Positions 1 through 10,537 of a DNA stretch of 64,000 nt are shown piece by piece. Source of the DNA: Bordetella holmesii ATCC 51541 (GTDB lineage: Bacteria > Pseudomonadota > Gammaproteobacteria > Burkholderiales > Burkholderiaceae_B); the NCBI GenBank assembly GCA_000612485.1, contig CP007494.1, positions 1,736,001 through 1,800,000 of the forward strand, given 5' to 3'. Both the position numbers and the translations under genes were made by a program. Every line of letters begins with the position of its first letter. Within the stretch, counting starts at the first letter, position 1. Under the pieces are notes generated by a model, which saw nothing but the letters and a program-made list of their open reading frames with translations, was not told the origin of the DNA and did not search any database.

Positions 1-452
1 GGCCTTCCATCAGCGTAAAGCTGCCATTTTTGCGAGGATTTTTGGTGACACGCGTGTGCGCGTGCGGACGCCGGCCGCGATCTGAGGTTCGAAGTGCTGC
101 GTAATTACAACAGCCTGGGCGCCAGGGAAAGTAACTTTCCATGTGGCCGAATCCATCGGCGCTCATGCCGCCAGCCGGTGATTCCGCGGCTGAAAATGTT
201 GGTGTCGGTCGATGTTCTCCTGGGGGAATGTCCAGGCGCGTCGATTCCAGCTATGGGTTCAAGTTGAGTTTTCGTTATTTATATTTCCATATATGGAAAG
301 GTGTTCTCCGAAACAAGGGTTACTCCGTATCGTTACACGGCTGAAACTTTCATTGTGCGCGCCGCCCTGAGGCCCTGAAAAAGCGGAGGGGAAGACGCAA
401 AAAGCGTAGCGCGCGCAAGCCTTTTCAAGTCCTTCCGCAATGGGAACTCATC
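1..452. other. Non-coding region upstream of the porin gene
   Basis: No convincing gene lies here. A 67-codon open frame at 141-344 has no family resemblance or good ribosome binding site. The stretch around 261-300 is AT-rich compared with the rest of the window and holds a perfect palindrome, annotated separately, so the porin's promoter and control region are probably here. I could not place a convincing -35/-10 pair. Confidence 0.6.
284..299. promoter_or_regulatory. Perfect 16-bp palindrome upstream of the porin gene
   Basis: TTTCCATATATGGAAA reads the same on both strands, with no mismatch and no spacer. It sits about 150 bp before the porin start in an AT-rich patch. Perfect palindromes of this size are typical binding sites for dimeric regulators. 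No regulator is identified, and a chance palindrome in AT-rich DNA cannot be excluded. Confidence 0.35.
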
Positions 453-1564
453 ATGAAAAAGACGCTATTGGCTGTGTCGTTGCTGGCCGGTTTCGCCGGC
501 GCGGCGCAGGCGGCTGACTCGGTCACTTTGTACGGTTTGATCGACGCCGGTATCGGTTACGAGCAAGTTAAATTCAACGGCGACAAGCAGAGCCGTTTCG
601 GCGCTGTTCAGGGCGTGAGCAGCGGTTCGCGCTTTGGTATGCGCGGTGTGGAAGACCTGGGTGACGGCCTGCGCGCCGTGTTCAACCTGGAAGCTGGCTT
701 CGGCCCGTTGAACGGCAATTCGCAGCAAAACGGCCGCCTGTTCGGTCGTCAAGCTACCGTTGGCCTGGATAGCGACTACTGGGGTCGTCTGGAATTCGGC
801 CGCCAACCAACATGGCATCCAAGTTCCTCGGTTCGATCGATCCGTTCTCGATCAGCTACAACACCGCTAACCTGGGTACCACGTTCAGCTCCGCGAACAC
901 GATGCGTCTGGACAACATGGTCCTGTATCAAACCCCGAGCATGAGCGGCTTCAAGTTCGGTATCGGCTACGCCTTCAACGCCGATGATACGCAAGACAGC
1001 AACGGCCGTAAGGGCTTCCAGACCAACGACAACAACCGCGTTCTGACGACTGGCCTTCAGTACCTGAATGGTCCGTTGAATGTGGCGGTGGTCTACGACC
1101 GTCTGAACCTGAGCAACAACACCACCGGCGGCAAGACGGCTGATTCGGTGCAGACCTACGCCATCGGCGCTTCGTACGATCTCGAAGTGGTCAAGCTGGC
1201 TGCTGCCTTCGGCCAGACCCGCGACGGCTGGTTCGTCGGCCAGGATATGGGCACGACCCCGACCGGCATGGAAAAATTCGACTCCTTCCGTGGTGCTGAC
1301 GGCTTCCGCGCCAACTCGTACATGATCGGCGCCACCGTGCCCCTGGGTCGTCACGCCGTGTTCGGTTCCTGGCAGCGCGCCACCCCGAACAACGACAAGC
1401 TCACGGGCGATGACGCAACGTTCAACGTGTACAGCCTGGGTTACACCTATGACCTGAGCAAGCGTACGAACCTGTACGCCTACGCTTCGTACGGCGACAA
1501 CTACGCCTTCCAACGTGACGCCAAGGATATGGCGTTCGCGGTCGGTATTCGTCACCGGTTCTAA
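453..1564 (+). pseudogene. Outer-membrane general porin, frameshifted
   Basis: This is a trimeric beta-barrel porin of the betaproteobacterial general-porin type, a diffusion channel in the outer membrane. The N-terminus MKKTLLAVSLLAGFAGAAQA is a clear signal peptide ending in an AQA cleavage site, followed by the typical start ADSVTLYGLIDAGI. The C-terminus ends in F (GIRHRF), as outer-membrane barrels do. After about residue 118 the frame is lost: around 805 the sequence reads CAACC where CAAACC would give the expected GRQTNMASKF and join the downstream frame (from about 812 to 1564). One missing A explains the break. Restored length is about 370 residues, normal for the family. Whether the loss is real or a sequencing error is unknown. 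Confidence 0.9.
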
Positions 1565-1675
1565 GCGCTTTAGACGTCCGGCACCAAGTTGAAGGAATTT
1601 GCGGTACCTATCTCCGTAGACCGTGAGTGACACGAACCCGAAGTTTGCCGCCGGACGTCTCGAACGCAAAGAAGC

Positions 1676-1703
1676 AAGGCCTCCTGAAAGGGAGGCCTTT
1701 TTT
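1676..1703. terminator. Rho-independent terminator after the porin gene
   Basis: A 9-bp perfect stem (AAGGCCTCC with GGAGGCCTT) and 6-nt loop are followed by a T-run on the + strand. It lies between the convergent porin and ilvA genes. The T-tract orientation serves the porin best. Confidence 0.85.
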
Positions 1704-1734
1704 CATGTCCGTCGCGCAAGCCGAGCCGGCGACG

Positions 1735-3243
1735 CTATAGAAACAGCTTGTAGGCCGGGTTCTCCGTTTCGTTCCAGTGAGGGTAGCCCAGCTCGGCGAT
1801 GAAACTGCGGAATTGTTTCTTGTCGGTGGGCGGCACCTGGATGCCTATCAGGATGCGGCCGTAATCCGCGCCCTGATTGCGATAGTGGAACAGGCTGATG
1901 TTCCAGTCGGGGTTCATGGCATTGAGAAAGCGCATCAACGCCCCGGGGCGTTCCGGAAACTCAAACCGGTAGAGCAGCTCGTTCTTGGTTTGCGAGGAGC
2001 GTCCTCCGACCATATGGCGCAGGTGGGTCTTGGCCATTTCATCATGCGTCAGATCCAGCGTCGGAAAGCCGTGCTTGCGAAAATGCGCGGCGATCTTGTC
2101 CGGCTCGGCCGGTGAGCTGACCTGCAGACCTACGAAGACATGGGCTTGATCCGTGTCGGCTATGCGGTAATTGAATTCCGTGACGCTGCGATCGCCCACC
2201 AGCTCGCAGAAGCGGCGGAAGCTGCCGCGCTGCTCGGGCATGCTCACGGCGAAGACCGCCTCGCGCATCTCTCCCACCTCGGCGCGTTCGGAGACGAAGC
2301 GCAACCGGTCGAAGTTCATGTTGGCGCCGCTGGTGATGGCAATCAGCGTCTTGCCTTTTAGTTTGTGCTGGGCGGCATAGTGCTTGGCGCCGGCCAGCGC
2401 CAGGGCGCCTGCCGGTTCAAGCACGCTGCGCGTGTCCTGAAAGACATCCTTGATCGCCGCGCTGATGGCATCTGTATTGACGACGACAAAGTCGTCGACG
2501 TACTGCCGCGTGAGCTTGAATGTCTCGGCGCCGACCAGCTTGACGGCGGTGCCATCGGAAAACAGACCCACATCGCTCAACGTGACGCGGCGGCCGGCGC
2601 GCACGCTGCGCACCATGGCGTCGGAGTCTTCCGTCTGCACGCCGATGATCTTGATCTCCGGGCGCAACTGCTTGATATAGGCCGCGACGCCGGCAATCAG
2701 ACCTCCGCCGCCGATGGCCACGAAGACCGCCTCGATGGGCCCGGGGTGCTGGCGCAGGATCTCCATGCCCACCGTTCCCTGGCCGGCAATGACGTCCGGA
2801 TCATCGAAGGGGTGCACGAAGGTGAGCTTCTGGTCTTTTTCGAGCTTTTGCGAGTGCTGATAGGCGTCGGTAAAGCTCTCGCCCGCCAGGACGACTTCGC
2901 CGCCCAGGCGCCGCACGGCGTCGATCTTGACTTGCGGGCTGGTGGTCGGCATGACGATGACGGCGCGGCAGCCCAGACGGCGAGCCGCCAGCGCTACGCC
3001 CTGGGCGTGATTGCCGGCCGATGCGGCGATCACGCCACGGCTCAAAGATGCCTGCGGCAGATTTGCCATCTTGTTGTAGGCGCCGCGCAACTTGAAGCTG
3101 AACACGGGCTGGGTATCTTCACGCTTGAGCAGGACGGTGTTCGAAATTCGCTGCGACACCAGCGGTGCAGGCTCGAGCGGAGATTCGACAGCGACGTCGT
3201 AGACCTTGGAGGTCAGGATGCGTTTCAGATAGTCAGTGGACAT
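1735..3243 (-). CDS. ilvA: Biosynthetic threonine dehydratase (IlvA)
   Basis: This PLP enzyme deaminates L-threonine to 2-oxobutanoate, the first step of isoleucine synthesis in the cytoplasm. The N-terminal catalytic domain holds the PLP lysine in SFKLRGAYNKM (Lys51) and the glycine-rich phosphate loop GGGGLIAG. The last ~170 residues form two ACT-like regulatory domains, which identify the isoleucine-inhibited biosynthetic type. I chose the start MSTDYLKRIL at 3243, giving 502 residues, the usual size. The open frame continues upstream to 3405, but those residues are not family-like and run across the divergent YqaA-type start. It shares a 104-bp divergent control region with that gene. Confidence 0.95.
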   Translation of the reverse strand: MSTDYLKRILTSKVYDVAVESPLEPAPLVSQRISNTVLLKREDTQPVFSFKLRGAYNKMANLPQASLSRGVIAASAGNHAQGVALAARRLGCRAVIVMPTTSPQVKIDAVRRLGGEVVLAGESFTDAYQHSQKLEKDQKLTFVHPFDDPDVIAGQGTVGMEILRQHPGPIEAVFVAIGGGGLIAGVAAYIKQLRPEIKIIGVQTEDSDAMVRSVRAGRRVTLSDVGLFSDGTAVKLVGAETFKLTRQYVDDFVVVNTDAISAAIKDVFQDTRSVLEPAGALALAGAKHYAAQHKLKGKTLIAITSGANMNFDRLRFVSERAEVGEMREAVFAVSMPEQRGSFRRFCELVGDRSVTEFNYRIADTDQAHVFVGLQVSSPAEPDKIAAHFRKHGFPTLDLTHDEMAKTHLRHMVGGRSSQTKNELLYRFEFPERPGALMRFLNAMNPDWNISLFHYRNQGADYGRILIGIQVPPTDKKQFRSFIAELGYPHWNETENPAYKLFL

Positions 3244-3347
3244 GGAACAGCCAGTGGTAGTGCGTAAAAAAGTAGCGTCGGGCAGATTAACACAGGGGCA
3301 GAACCCCCTTTGCGCATGCTGCGTAGCGGGCAGGTACACTGCGCCGG

Positions 3348-3874
3348 ATGGAACAATGGTTGCTCGACTCCGTGCATTGGATGTTGGCCGCGCTGGCGCT
3401 GCCATCGGTCGGGTTGCCCGCTGTGTTTTTGATCTGCCTGCTCTCGGCCACGCTGCTGCCTCTGGGGTCCGAAGCGGTGGTGTTTGGCTTCATCAAATTA
3501 CAGCCAGACTTGTTCTGGCCCACCGTCGTGGTGGCCACATTGGGCAATACGGCCGGCGGTGTCATCAGCTATGCCATGGGTTTCGGCGCACAGCGTGCAT
3601 TCGAACGCTGGCGCGAGAAGCACCCGCATGCACCCCAAGAGCAAGGTGGTTTTTCGCGTCGGATGGCCGGGCGCTGGAACACCCATGCCCGCCAGTGGTT
3701 GCATCGCCTGGGGCCGGCCGCCCTGCTCTTGTCCTGGTTGCCCGGGTGGGCGATCCATTGTGTGCTGTGGCAGGCTGGTTGCGGCTGTCCTTCTGGCCTT
3801 GCGTGGCCTATATGGCGGCAGGCAAGTTGCTGCGCTATGCCCTGCTGACCGCCGGCTTGCTCTGGGCCATCTGA
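3348..3874 (+). pseudogene. YqaA/DedA-type membrane protein, frameshifted
   Basis: This small inner-membrane protein of the YqaA (SNARE-associated/DedA-like) family is of unknown function, possibly in lipid or envelope homeostasis. Several hydrophobic segments are visible, along with the family-like stretches SATLLPLGSEAVVFG and TLGNTAGGVISYAMG. The frame breaks near 3744-3747: GGG appears where GGGG would give LPGVGDPLCAVAGW and continue in the other frame to the stop at 3874 (ending KLLRYALLTAGLLWAI). One missing G in a homopolymer explains it. Restored length is about 175 residues. It is divergent from ilvA. Confidence 0.8.
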
Positions 3875-3986
3875 GCGGTGAGTTGACCGTAATCTGAAAG
3901 CCTATCCGAGGAGGATTTGGGGGATTACGGGCCTTGGGCCGGCAATGTCTTAAAATGTTTTTTTAGGGCCCCTTCCCGCTGCCTCC

Positions 3987-6900
3987 ATGAATGCCCCCCT
4001 CGCCAGCCAAATCCTGACTGCGGCGATGCCGCCTGCACCCGGCGCGCGCTTGCGCGAAATCCCCTACAACTACACGTCTTTCTCCGATCGTGAGGTCGTT
4101 GGCCGACTGCTGGGGGAGGACGCCTGGCAGTTGCTGTCCGACCTGCGCGGCGAGCGGCACACTGGGCGTTCGGCGCGCATGCTCTATGAGGTGCTGGGCG
4201 ACATCTGGGTGGTGCGTCGCAACCCCTATCTGCAGGATGACCTGCTCGATAACCCCAAGCGCCGCAAGCTGCTGATCGAAGCCCTGCACCATCGCCTGGG
4301 AGAAATCGACAAGCGCCGCGAACCCGAATCGGCCGCCGCCCAGGGGCATGACCCCCAGCGCGACGCCAAAGTCGGGGAGTTACTCACGCGCGCCCATGCG
4401 GCGGTGGCCGAGTTCGAGGCGCAATTCGACCTGACCGACCAACTGCGCAAGCAGGCGCAGAAGGTGTTCGGGCGCATTACCGCGCGGGGCAACATCAAAT
4501 TTGATGGTCTGTCGCGCGTGGCCCACGTCACCGATGCGACCGATTGGCGCGTCGAGTACCCCTTCGTGGTGCTCACCCCTGACGGCGAAGAAGAAATCGC
4601 CGCCCTGGTGCGCGCCTGTATCGAGTTGGGGCTGACCATCGTGCCGCGCGGGGTGGTACGGGTTATACCGGTGGGGCCATTCCGCTGACCTGGAAGTCCG
4701 CGGTCATCAATACCGAAAAATTCGACCAGATTGCCGAGGTTGCGCTCACGCGCCTGCCGGGCCGTGACGACGAGGTCGGGGTGATTGCCACCGGCGCCGG
4801 CGTGGTCACCAAACGCGTGGCCGAAGCCGCCGAGCGTGGCGGCTTCGTGTTCGCCGTGGACCCCACCTCTGCCGAAGCCTCGTGTGTGGGCGGCAACATC
4901 GCCATGAATGCCGGCGGCAAGAAGGCCGTGCTGTGGGGCACTGCGCTGGACAACCTGGCCTGGTGGCGCATGGTGGATCCGGACGGCAACTGGCTTGAAG
5001 TCACACGTCTGGATCACAACATGGGCAAGATCCATGACGTGGAGGTAGCGCGCTTTGAGGTCAGGTGGTTCGACGGTGCTGCCAAGGCCGGCGAGAAGCT
5101 GCTGCGTACCGAGATCCTCGAGATCCCTGGGCGCGTTTTCCGCAAGGAAGGCCTGGGTAAGGACGTCACCGACAAGTTCCTGGCAGGGTTGCCGGGCGTG
5201 CAGAAAGAGGGCTGTGATGGCCTGATCACCTCTGCCCGCTGGGTGGTGCACCGCATGCCGCGCCATACGCGCACGGTCTGTATGGAGTTTTTCGGCCAGG
5301 CGCGCGATGCGATTCCGTCCATCGTCGAGGTCAAAGGCTATCTGGACGGCGAGGGCCGTGAACGCGGCGCCATCCTGGCCGGGCTGGAGCATCTGGACGA
5401 GCGCTACCTGCGCGCGGTGGGCTATGCCACCAAGAGCAAGCGCGGTGTGTTGCCGAAGATGGTTCTGATTGGCGACATCGTCGGCGACGACGACGCCGCC
5501 GTGGCTGCAGCGGCCAGTGAAGTGGTGCGTCTGGCCAATACCCGCCATGGCGAGGGTTTCGTTGCCGTCAGCGCCGAAGCCCGCAAGAAATTCTGGGCCG
5601 ACCGTTCGCGCACAGCGGCCATTGCCCGTCACACCAACTCCTTCAAAATCAATGAAGACGTCGTGATTCCGCTCAATCGCATGGGTGAGTACACCGATGA
5701 AATCGAGCGCATCAATATCGAGCTGTCCACGCGCAACAAGCTGCGTTTGATCGATGCGCTGGACGAGTATCTCGCGCAGCCGCTGCCGGTGGGCAAGCCC
5801 GAAGACGCCGAGGATGCCGCGCTCACGCGCGCCGAGGTGCTGGCCGAGCGCACGCAGCAGGCCGTGGTCTTGCTGGCCGACGCGCGGCGTCGCTGGCAGT
5901 GGCTGCTGGATAACCTGGATTTGCCGCTGGCCCAGGCGCAAGCGCATCTGGCCGATATCGGTCTGACGAGCATGGCGGACGTGTTCGCCACGCGTCTGCA
6001 AACCCAGCCGCAGGCGCGAGTCTTCGATATCGTCCAGGACCGCACGGTGCGGGTGTCCTGGAAGACCGAGGTGTTGGCCGGTCTGCAAGGCATTTTCTCC
6101 GGGGCAGCGGCCAAACCCATCCTGGATGAAATCAAGAGCATCCATGCGCGAGTGCTCAAGAGTCGTGTCTTCGTGGCGCTGCACATGCACGCCGGCGACG
6201 GCAACGTCCACACCAATCTGCCGGTCAACTCCGATGACTACGGCATGCTGCGCGAAGCGCATGAGGCCGTCGATCGGATCATGCAGATCGCGCGCGATCT
6301 CGACGGGGTGATCTCGGGCGAGCATGGCATCGGCCTGACCAAGTGCGAGTTTCTGACGCACGAGGAGCTGGCTCCCTTCCAGGACTACAAGCGCCGCGTC
6401 GATCCCAACGGTCACTTCAACGCCGGCAAACTCATGCCTGGCGCGGACCTGCGTCACGCCTGGACGCCCAGCTTCAGCCTGATGGGGCACGAGTCGCTCA
6501 TCATGCAGCAAAGCGATATTGGCGCGATTTCGGAGTCGGTCAAGGATTGCCTGCGGTGCGGCAAGTGCAAACCGGTCTGTGTCACGCATGTGCCACGTGC
6601 CAATCTGTTGTATTCCCCGCGCAACAAGATCCTGGCTACTTCTTTGCTGGTGGAAGCCTTTCTGTATGAAGAGCAGACGCGCCGTGGCGTGAGCCTGCGG
6701 CATTGGGAAGAGTTTGAGGACGTGGCCGACCATTGCACGGTCTGTCACAAATGCTATACGCCTTGTCCGGTCGATATTGATTTCGGCGATGTCTCGATGA
6801 ACATGCGGGCGCTACTGCGCCGCATGGGCCGCAAGTCCTTCAATCCCGGTACGGCCGCAGCCATGTTCTTCCTGAACGCCAAGGACCCGGCCACCATCAA

Positions 6901-7948
6901 CGCCACGCGCAAGGCCATGGTGGGCGTGGGGTATAAGGTGCAACGCGCCGCGCACGATCTGCTGGCGAGCGTGGCGCGCAAACAGACCGATCATCCGCCG
7001 GCCACCGTGGGCAAGCCCGCTTTGCGTGAGCAAGTGGTGCACTTCATCAACAAGAAGATGCCTGGTGGGCTACCTAAGCAGACCGCGCGCAAATTGCTCG
7101 ATATCGAAGACGCCAATTACGTACCCATCATCCGGGATCCCAAGAGCACGACAGCCGATACCGAAGCGGTGTTCTATTTCCCGGGCTGTGGCTCCGAACG
7201 GTTGTTCTCTCAGGTGGGTCTGGCCACCCAGGCCATGCTCTGGCATGCGGGTGTGCAGACCGTGCTGCCTCCGGGTTATCTGTGTTGCGGGTATCCGCAG
7301 CGCGGCAATGGCATGACCGATAAGGCCGAGCAGATCATCACGGACAACCGTGTGCTGTTCCACCGGATGGCCAATACCCTGAACTACCTGGACATCAAGA
7401 CCGTGGTGGTGAGCTGCGGCACCTGTTATGACCAGTTGGCCGGGTATGAATTCGACAAGATATTCCCTGGGTGCCGTCTGATCGACATCCATGAGTATCT
7501 GCTCGAAAAAGGCATCAAGCTCGACGGGGTTCAGGGTGTGCGCTACATGTACCACGACCCCTGTCATACCCCCATGAAGCTGCAGGATCCGATGAAGACG
7601 GTGCGTTCGCTCGTGGGCGAGCAGGCCATCAAGAGCGATCGCTGCTGCGGCGAATCGGGGACGTTGGCCGTAAGCCGTCCGGACATCTCTACCCAGGTGC
7701 GCTTTCGCAAGCAGGAAGAGCTGCTCAAGAACCGCTCGGCCGTAAGCGCCGATGGCTTCGATGGCGAGGTCAAGGTCTTGACGTCGTGTCCGTCCTGCCT
7801 GCAGGGGTTGTCGCGCTACGAAGGCGATACGAGTATGCAAGCCGACTACATCGTCGTCGAGATGGCGCGCCACATTCTGGGCGCGAGCTGGATGGAGGAC
7901 TACGTGCGTCGTGCCAATACCGGCGGTATCGAGCGCGTCCTGGTCTAA
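3987..7948 (+). pseudogene. Giant FAD-linked dehydrogenase with Fe-S and CCG domains (DUF3683 type), frameshifted
   Basis: This resembles the ~1320-residue fusion of a D-2-hydroxyacid dehydrogenase-like FAD enzyme with a GlcF-like Fe-S module found in Burkholderiales. It likely oxidises a D-2-hydroxy acid and passes electrons to the respiratory chain; the substrate is unknown. An N-terminal DUF3683-like region is followed by an FAD-binding domain, then [12 protein letters not shown] (~residue 732). Two 4Fe-4S motifs follow, [11 protein letters not shown] (~855) and [11 protein letters not shown] (~917), then two CCG motifs ([14 protein letters not shown]). At 4650-4653 the FAD-binding loop has GGGG where GGGGG would give [12 protein letters not shown], so the frame shifts after ~222 residues. 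Everything after that is intact in the second frame. A strong terminator follows. Confidence 0.85.
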
Positions 7949-7966
7949 GAACGCCACGCGACGAAG

Positions 7967-8026
7967 CCCCGCTCATCCGGCAGCATCCCGAACCGCGGAA
8001 TGTTGCCGGATGAGCGGGGTTTTTTT
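7967..8026 (+). terminator. Strong terminator after the FAD dehydrogenase gene
   Basis: A long hairpin pairs CCCCGCTCATCCGGCA with TGCCGGATGAGCGGGG across a ~20-nt loop that extends the pairing slightly. It is followed immediately by seven T. Confidence 0.9.
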
Positions 8027-8065
8027 ATGTTTCAATGAGCGCCCCATTCATTGCAACATTTTTTC

Positions 8066-8747
8066 ATGTCGTCGGATTTCCGCACGCCTGTAAAGGCGCC
8101 TGCCACGATTCCTTATTTTCTCCAGGAGCAGATCCGGGAGCTGATTATCGACGGCACGTTCGCGCCGGGCGAGCCCTTGCGCGAACAGGACCTGGAGCAG
8201 CGTTTCGGCACTAGCCGCAGCCCTATACGCGAGGCCTTGCGCCTGTTGGAGCTCACCGGCATGGTCGCCCATGTGCAACGCCGGGGGGTCCGGGTGCGGC
8301 GCTACACCAAGATCGAAATCCAGCAGCTGTGCGCCTTGCGGGCGGAATTGGCGGGCTACAGCATCCGCCAGCTCGATGGCCTGATTTCGGCTGAATTGTT
8401 GCAACAATTGCGGGCCTGTGACGGCGAGATGGCCCGCATGCATGCCGCGCAGGATCTGCGCCGCTATGCCGACGCGCTGCGGCAGTTCTATTTGATTGCG
8501 GTGCGACACACCGGCAACAAGCCGCTCGAAGATGTGCTGGCGAGGCTCTACGAGCAGGTCGAACCCATGCGGTACATCGTGCTGCGCCACGCGTTGGCCA
8601 AGCTGGCCTACGACGCCTTCCACCGCGACGTATTGCTGGCCCTGGAGGGGGGCGCCTGATCAGGCAGCCGAGGCCGCACGCCGCCACATCATGGACCACC
8701 TGCCCGAGATGGTGCAGTGCTACGAGGCCGTTGCCGACCCGGCCTGA
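8066..8747 (+). pseudogene. GntR/FadR-subfamily transcriptional regulator, frameshifted near the end
   Basis: The N-terminal winged helix-turn-helix of GntR regulators is clear (ALREQDLEQRFGTSRSPIREAL-like region, residues ~35-70). It is followed by an all-helical FCD ligand domain. A run of six G at 8647-8652 causes an early stop at 8659. With five G the frame continues as LEGAPDQAAEAARRHI to a stop at 8747, the normal FCD C-terminus. So one extra G is the likely defect, and only ~25 residues are lost if it is real. ATG 8066 is preferred over an upstream TTG at 8051. It ends 12 bp from the convergent pxp operon and may regulate it, but this is inference. Confidence 0.8.
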
Positions 8748-8759
8748 ATCGACAGATGG

Positions 8760-9518
8760 TTATGCCGCGCTGATCGCGATGCCGGCGGCCTGTAGCGCCT
8801 GGCGGATGGCGCTTGCGAACTGCACAGCGTTGGGTTGGTCGCCATGGATGCACAGGGTGTCGGCAGCCAGCATGACCGTCTTGCCGCTGACGCTGGTCAC
8901 ACTGCCGCGTTGCACCATCTGCAAGACCTGGGCCACGGCCTGATCGGCTTGCGTGATCATCGCGCCAGGTTGGGTGCGTGGCGTGAGGCTGCCATCATCC
9001 TGATAGGAGCGATCGGCAAAGACTTCCTGCGCGCAACGCAGGCCTAGTGTCTCTGCCTCGGTGACCCAGTGGCTGCCGGCCAGGCCATAGACGATGAGCC
9101 GGTGATCGACATCGCGTACGGCGGTACAGATGGCACGGGCCAGCACGGCGTCCTTGGCCGCCATGTTGTAGAGCGCCCCGTGCGCTTTGACGTGATGCAG
9201 CCGGACACCTTGCGAGGCAGCCACGCCAGCCATGGCGCCTACCTGGTACACCACCATGTCATAGGCTTCCTGGGCACTGATTTGCATGACCCGGCGACCA
9301 AAGCCGGGCAGATCCGGCAGGCCGGGGTGCGCGCCCACGGCCACGTTATTGTCGCGAGCCAGCATCACGGTCTGGCGCATGGTGCCGGGGTCGCCGCCAT
9401 GAAAACCACAGGCAATGTTGGCGGAGCTCACCAAGGGCAACACGGCGGCATCATTGCCCATGGGCCAGGCGCCATAGCTCTCGCCCATATCGCAATTCAG
9501 ATCGAGGGTCTTGCTCAT
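8760..9518 (-). CDS. pxpA: 5-oxoprolinase subunit A (LamB/YcsF family)
   Basis: PxpA works with PxpB and PxpC in ATP-dependent opening of 5-oxo-L-proline to glutamate, a damage-recycling reaction in the cytoplasm. The start LDLNCDMGESYG and the following CGFHGGDP and GAHPGLPD motifs are hallmarks of the LamB/YcsF family. The 252-residue length is typical. The gene is last in the operon pxpB-pxpC-pxpA, and its start overlaps the pxpC stop by 4 bp, indicating translational coupling. Confidence 0.93.
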   Translation of the reverse strand: MSKTLDLNCDMGESYGAWPMGNDAAVLPLVSSANIACGFHGGDPGTMRQTVMLARDNNVAVGAHPGLPDLPGFGRRVMQISAQEAYDMVVYQVGAMAGVAASQGVRLHHVKAHGALYNMAAKDAVLARAICTAVRDVDHRLIVYGLAGSHWVTEAETLGLRCAQEVFADRSYQDDGSLTPRTQPGAMITQADQAVAQVLQMVQRGSVTSVSGKTVMLAADTLCIHGDQPNAVQFASAIRQALQAAGIAISAA

Positions 9519-10537
9519 GTACGGGCTTCCTTCAGGGCGATGGACTGCAGCAGCGGATCGCGCAGGCTCTGCAGGCCGGCATGCAGCTCATCAAAGGCTC
9601 GCGCCCGCGCGGCATCCAGCTCTTGCGCCTGTTCGAGTTCGATCAGGGCAAAGCGGACTTGCTCGCCGGGCATGCGCTGCGCCAGCGAAGGCAGATCCAC
9701 GCTGGCGATCTGCGCCAATTTCGGATAACCGCCGGTTGTTTGGCGGTCGGCCATCAGCACGATGGCCTCGCCGCCGGCCGGCACCTGTATCGTGCCAAAG
9801 CATGTCGCTTCGGACAGGATTTGGCGCGGTTGCTCCATCAGCAGAGACGGGCCCTGCAGGCGGTAGCCCATGCGGTCGGACTGCGCGCTGATACGGAAAG
9901 CCTGACTCAGAAAATCCGTGCGGGTGCGTTCGGAAAATTCGGCCCAATGCGGGCCGGGTAAGACGCGCAGGACGTCGCGCGGCGTATTGCGCAACGTCGC
10001 AGGCAGGTAAATCCGGGTATCCCAGAGCGCCTGCGCCAGGGGATCGAGGACATCTGACTGCGCGCGCAAGGGCCGTGCCAGGCCGACGCGGTCGTCTTTG
10101 CGCAGCGCGCGTCCCTGCCAGCCGCCAAAACCGCTGCGCAGGTAAGTGCTGCTGCTGTCCATGACGGGGTCCAGCGCAAATCCGCCATAGACGGCCAGAT
10201 AACTGCGCGCGCCCTGAACCGGCGCGCCGAAGGCAAGCACGGATCCCGGCCGCGCGATCAGCGGCCGATGCATGCACAGCGGCTTGCCGTCGAGCGTCGC
10301 ATCCAGATCCGCGCCCGCCAAGGCAAAGCAGGCCGCGCTGTCAAAACGCAGGGTGGGGCCGGTAAGGGTAATTTCCAGGGTGGCCGGCTGCGCACTGTTG
10401 CCCGCCAGCAGGTTCGCCAGCCGGTGGGCCCGTTCATCCATGGCGCCGGCCACGGGGATGCCTTGATGCTGGTAACCGTAGCGGCCTTCGTCCTGAAAGG
10501 TCGACAGCATGCCCGGTTTCAGTACGGTGATGCTCAT
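9515..10537 (-). CDS. pxpC: 5-oxoprolinase subunit C (KipA/biotin-dependent carboxyltransferase family)
   Basis: This is the large subunit of the PxpBC pair that phosphorylates or activates 5-oxoproline. The opening VLKPGMLSTFQDEGRYGYQHQGIPVAGAMD pattern (given here by its short parts FQDEGR and GIPVAGAMD) and the later DRMGYRLQG are characteristic of the KipA/allophanate-hydrolase-2 family. Length is 340 residues. It overlaps both neighbours by 4 bp. Confidence 0.92.
   Translation of the reverse strand: MSITVLKPGMLSTFQDEGRYGYQHQGIPVAGAMDERAHRLANLLAGNSAQPATLEITLTGPTLRFDSAACFALAGADLDATLDGKPLCMHRPLIARPGSVLAFGAPVQGARSYLAVYGGFALDPVMDSSSTYLRSGFGGWQGRALRKDDRVGLARPLRAQSDVLDPLAQALWDTRIYLPATLRNTPRDVLRVLPGPHWAEFSERTRTDFLSQAFRISAQSDRMGYRLQGPSLLMEQPRQILSEATCFGTIQVPAGGEAIVLMADRQTTGGYPKLAQIASVDLPSLAQRMPGEQVRFALIELEQAQELDAARARAFDELHAGLQSLRDPLLQSIALKEART

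Noticed and set aside
141..344. A 67-codon frame upstream of the porin
   Set aside because: No similarity, no ribosome site, and it overlaps the probable control region.
4226..6748. An 840-codon open frame on the minus strand opposite the FAD dehydrogenase
   Set aside because: Shadow frame caused by high GC at third positions; no domain is recognisable, whereas the + strand has clear FAD and Fe-S motifs.
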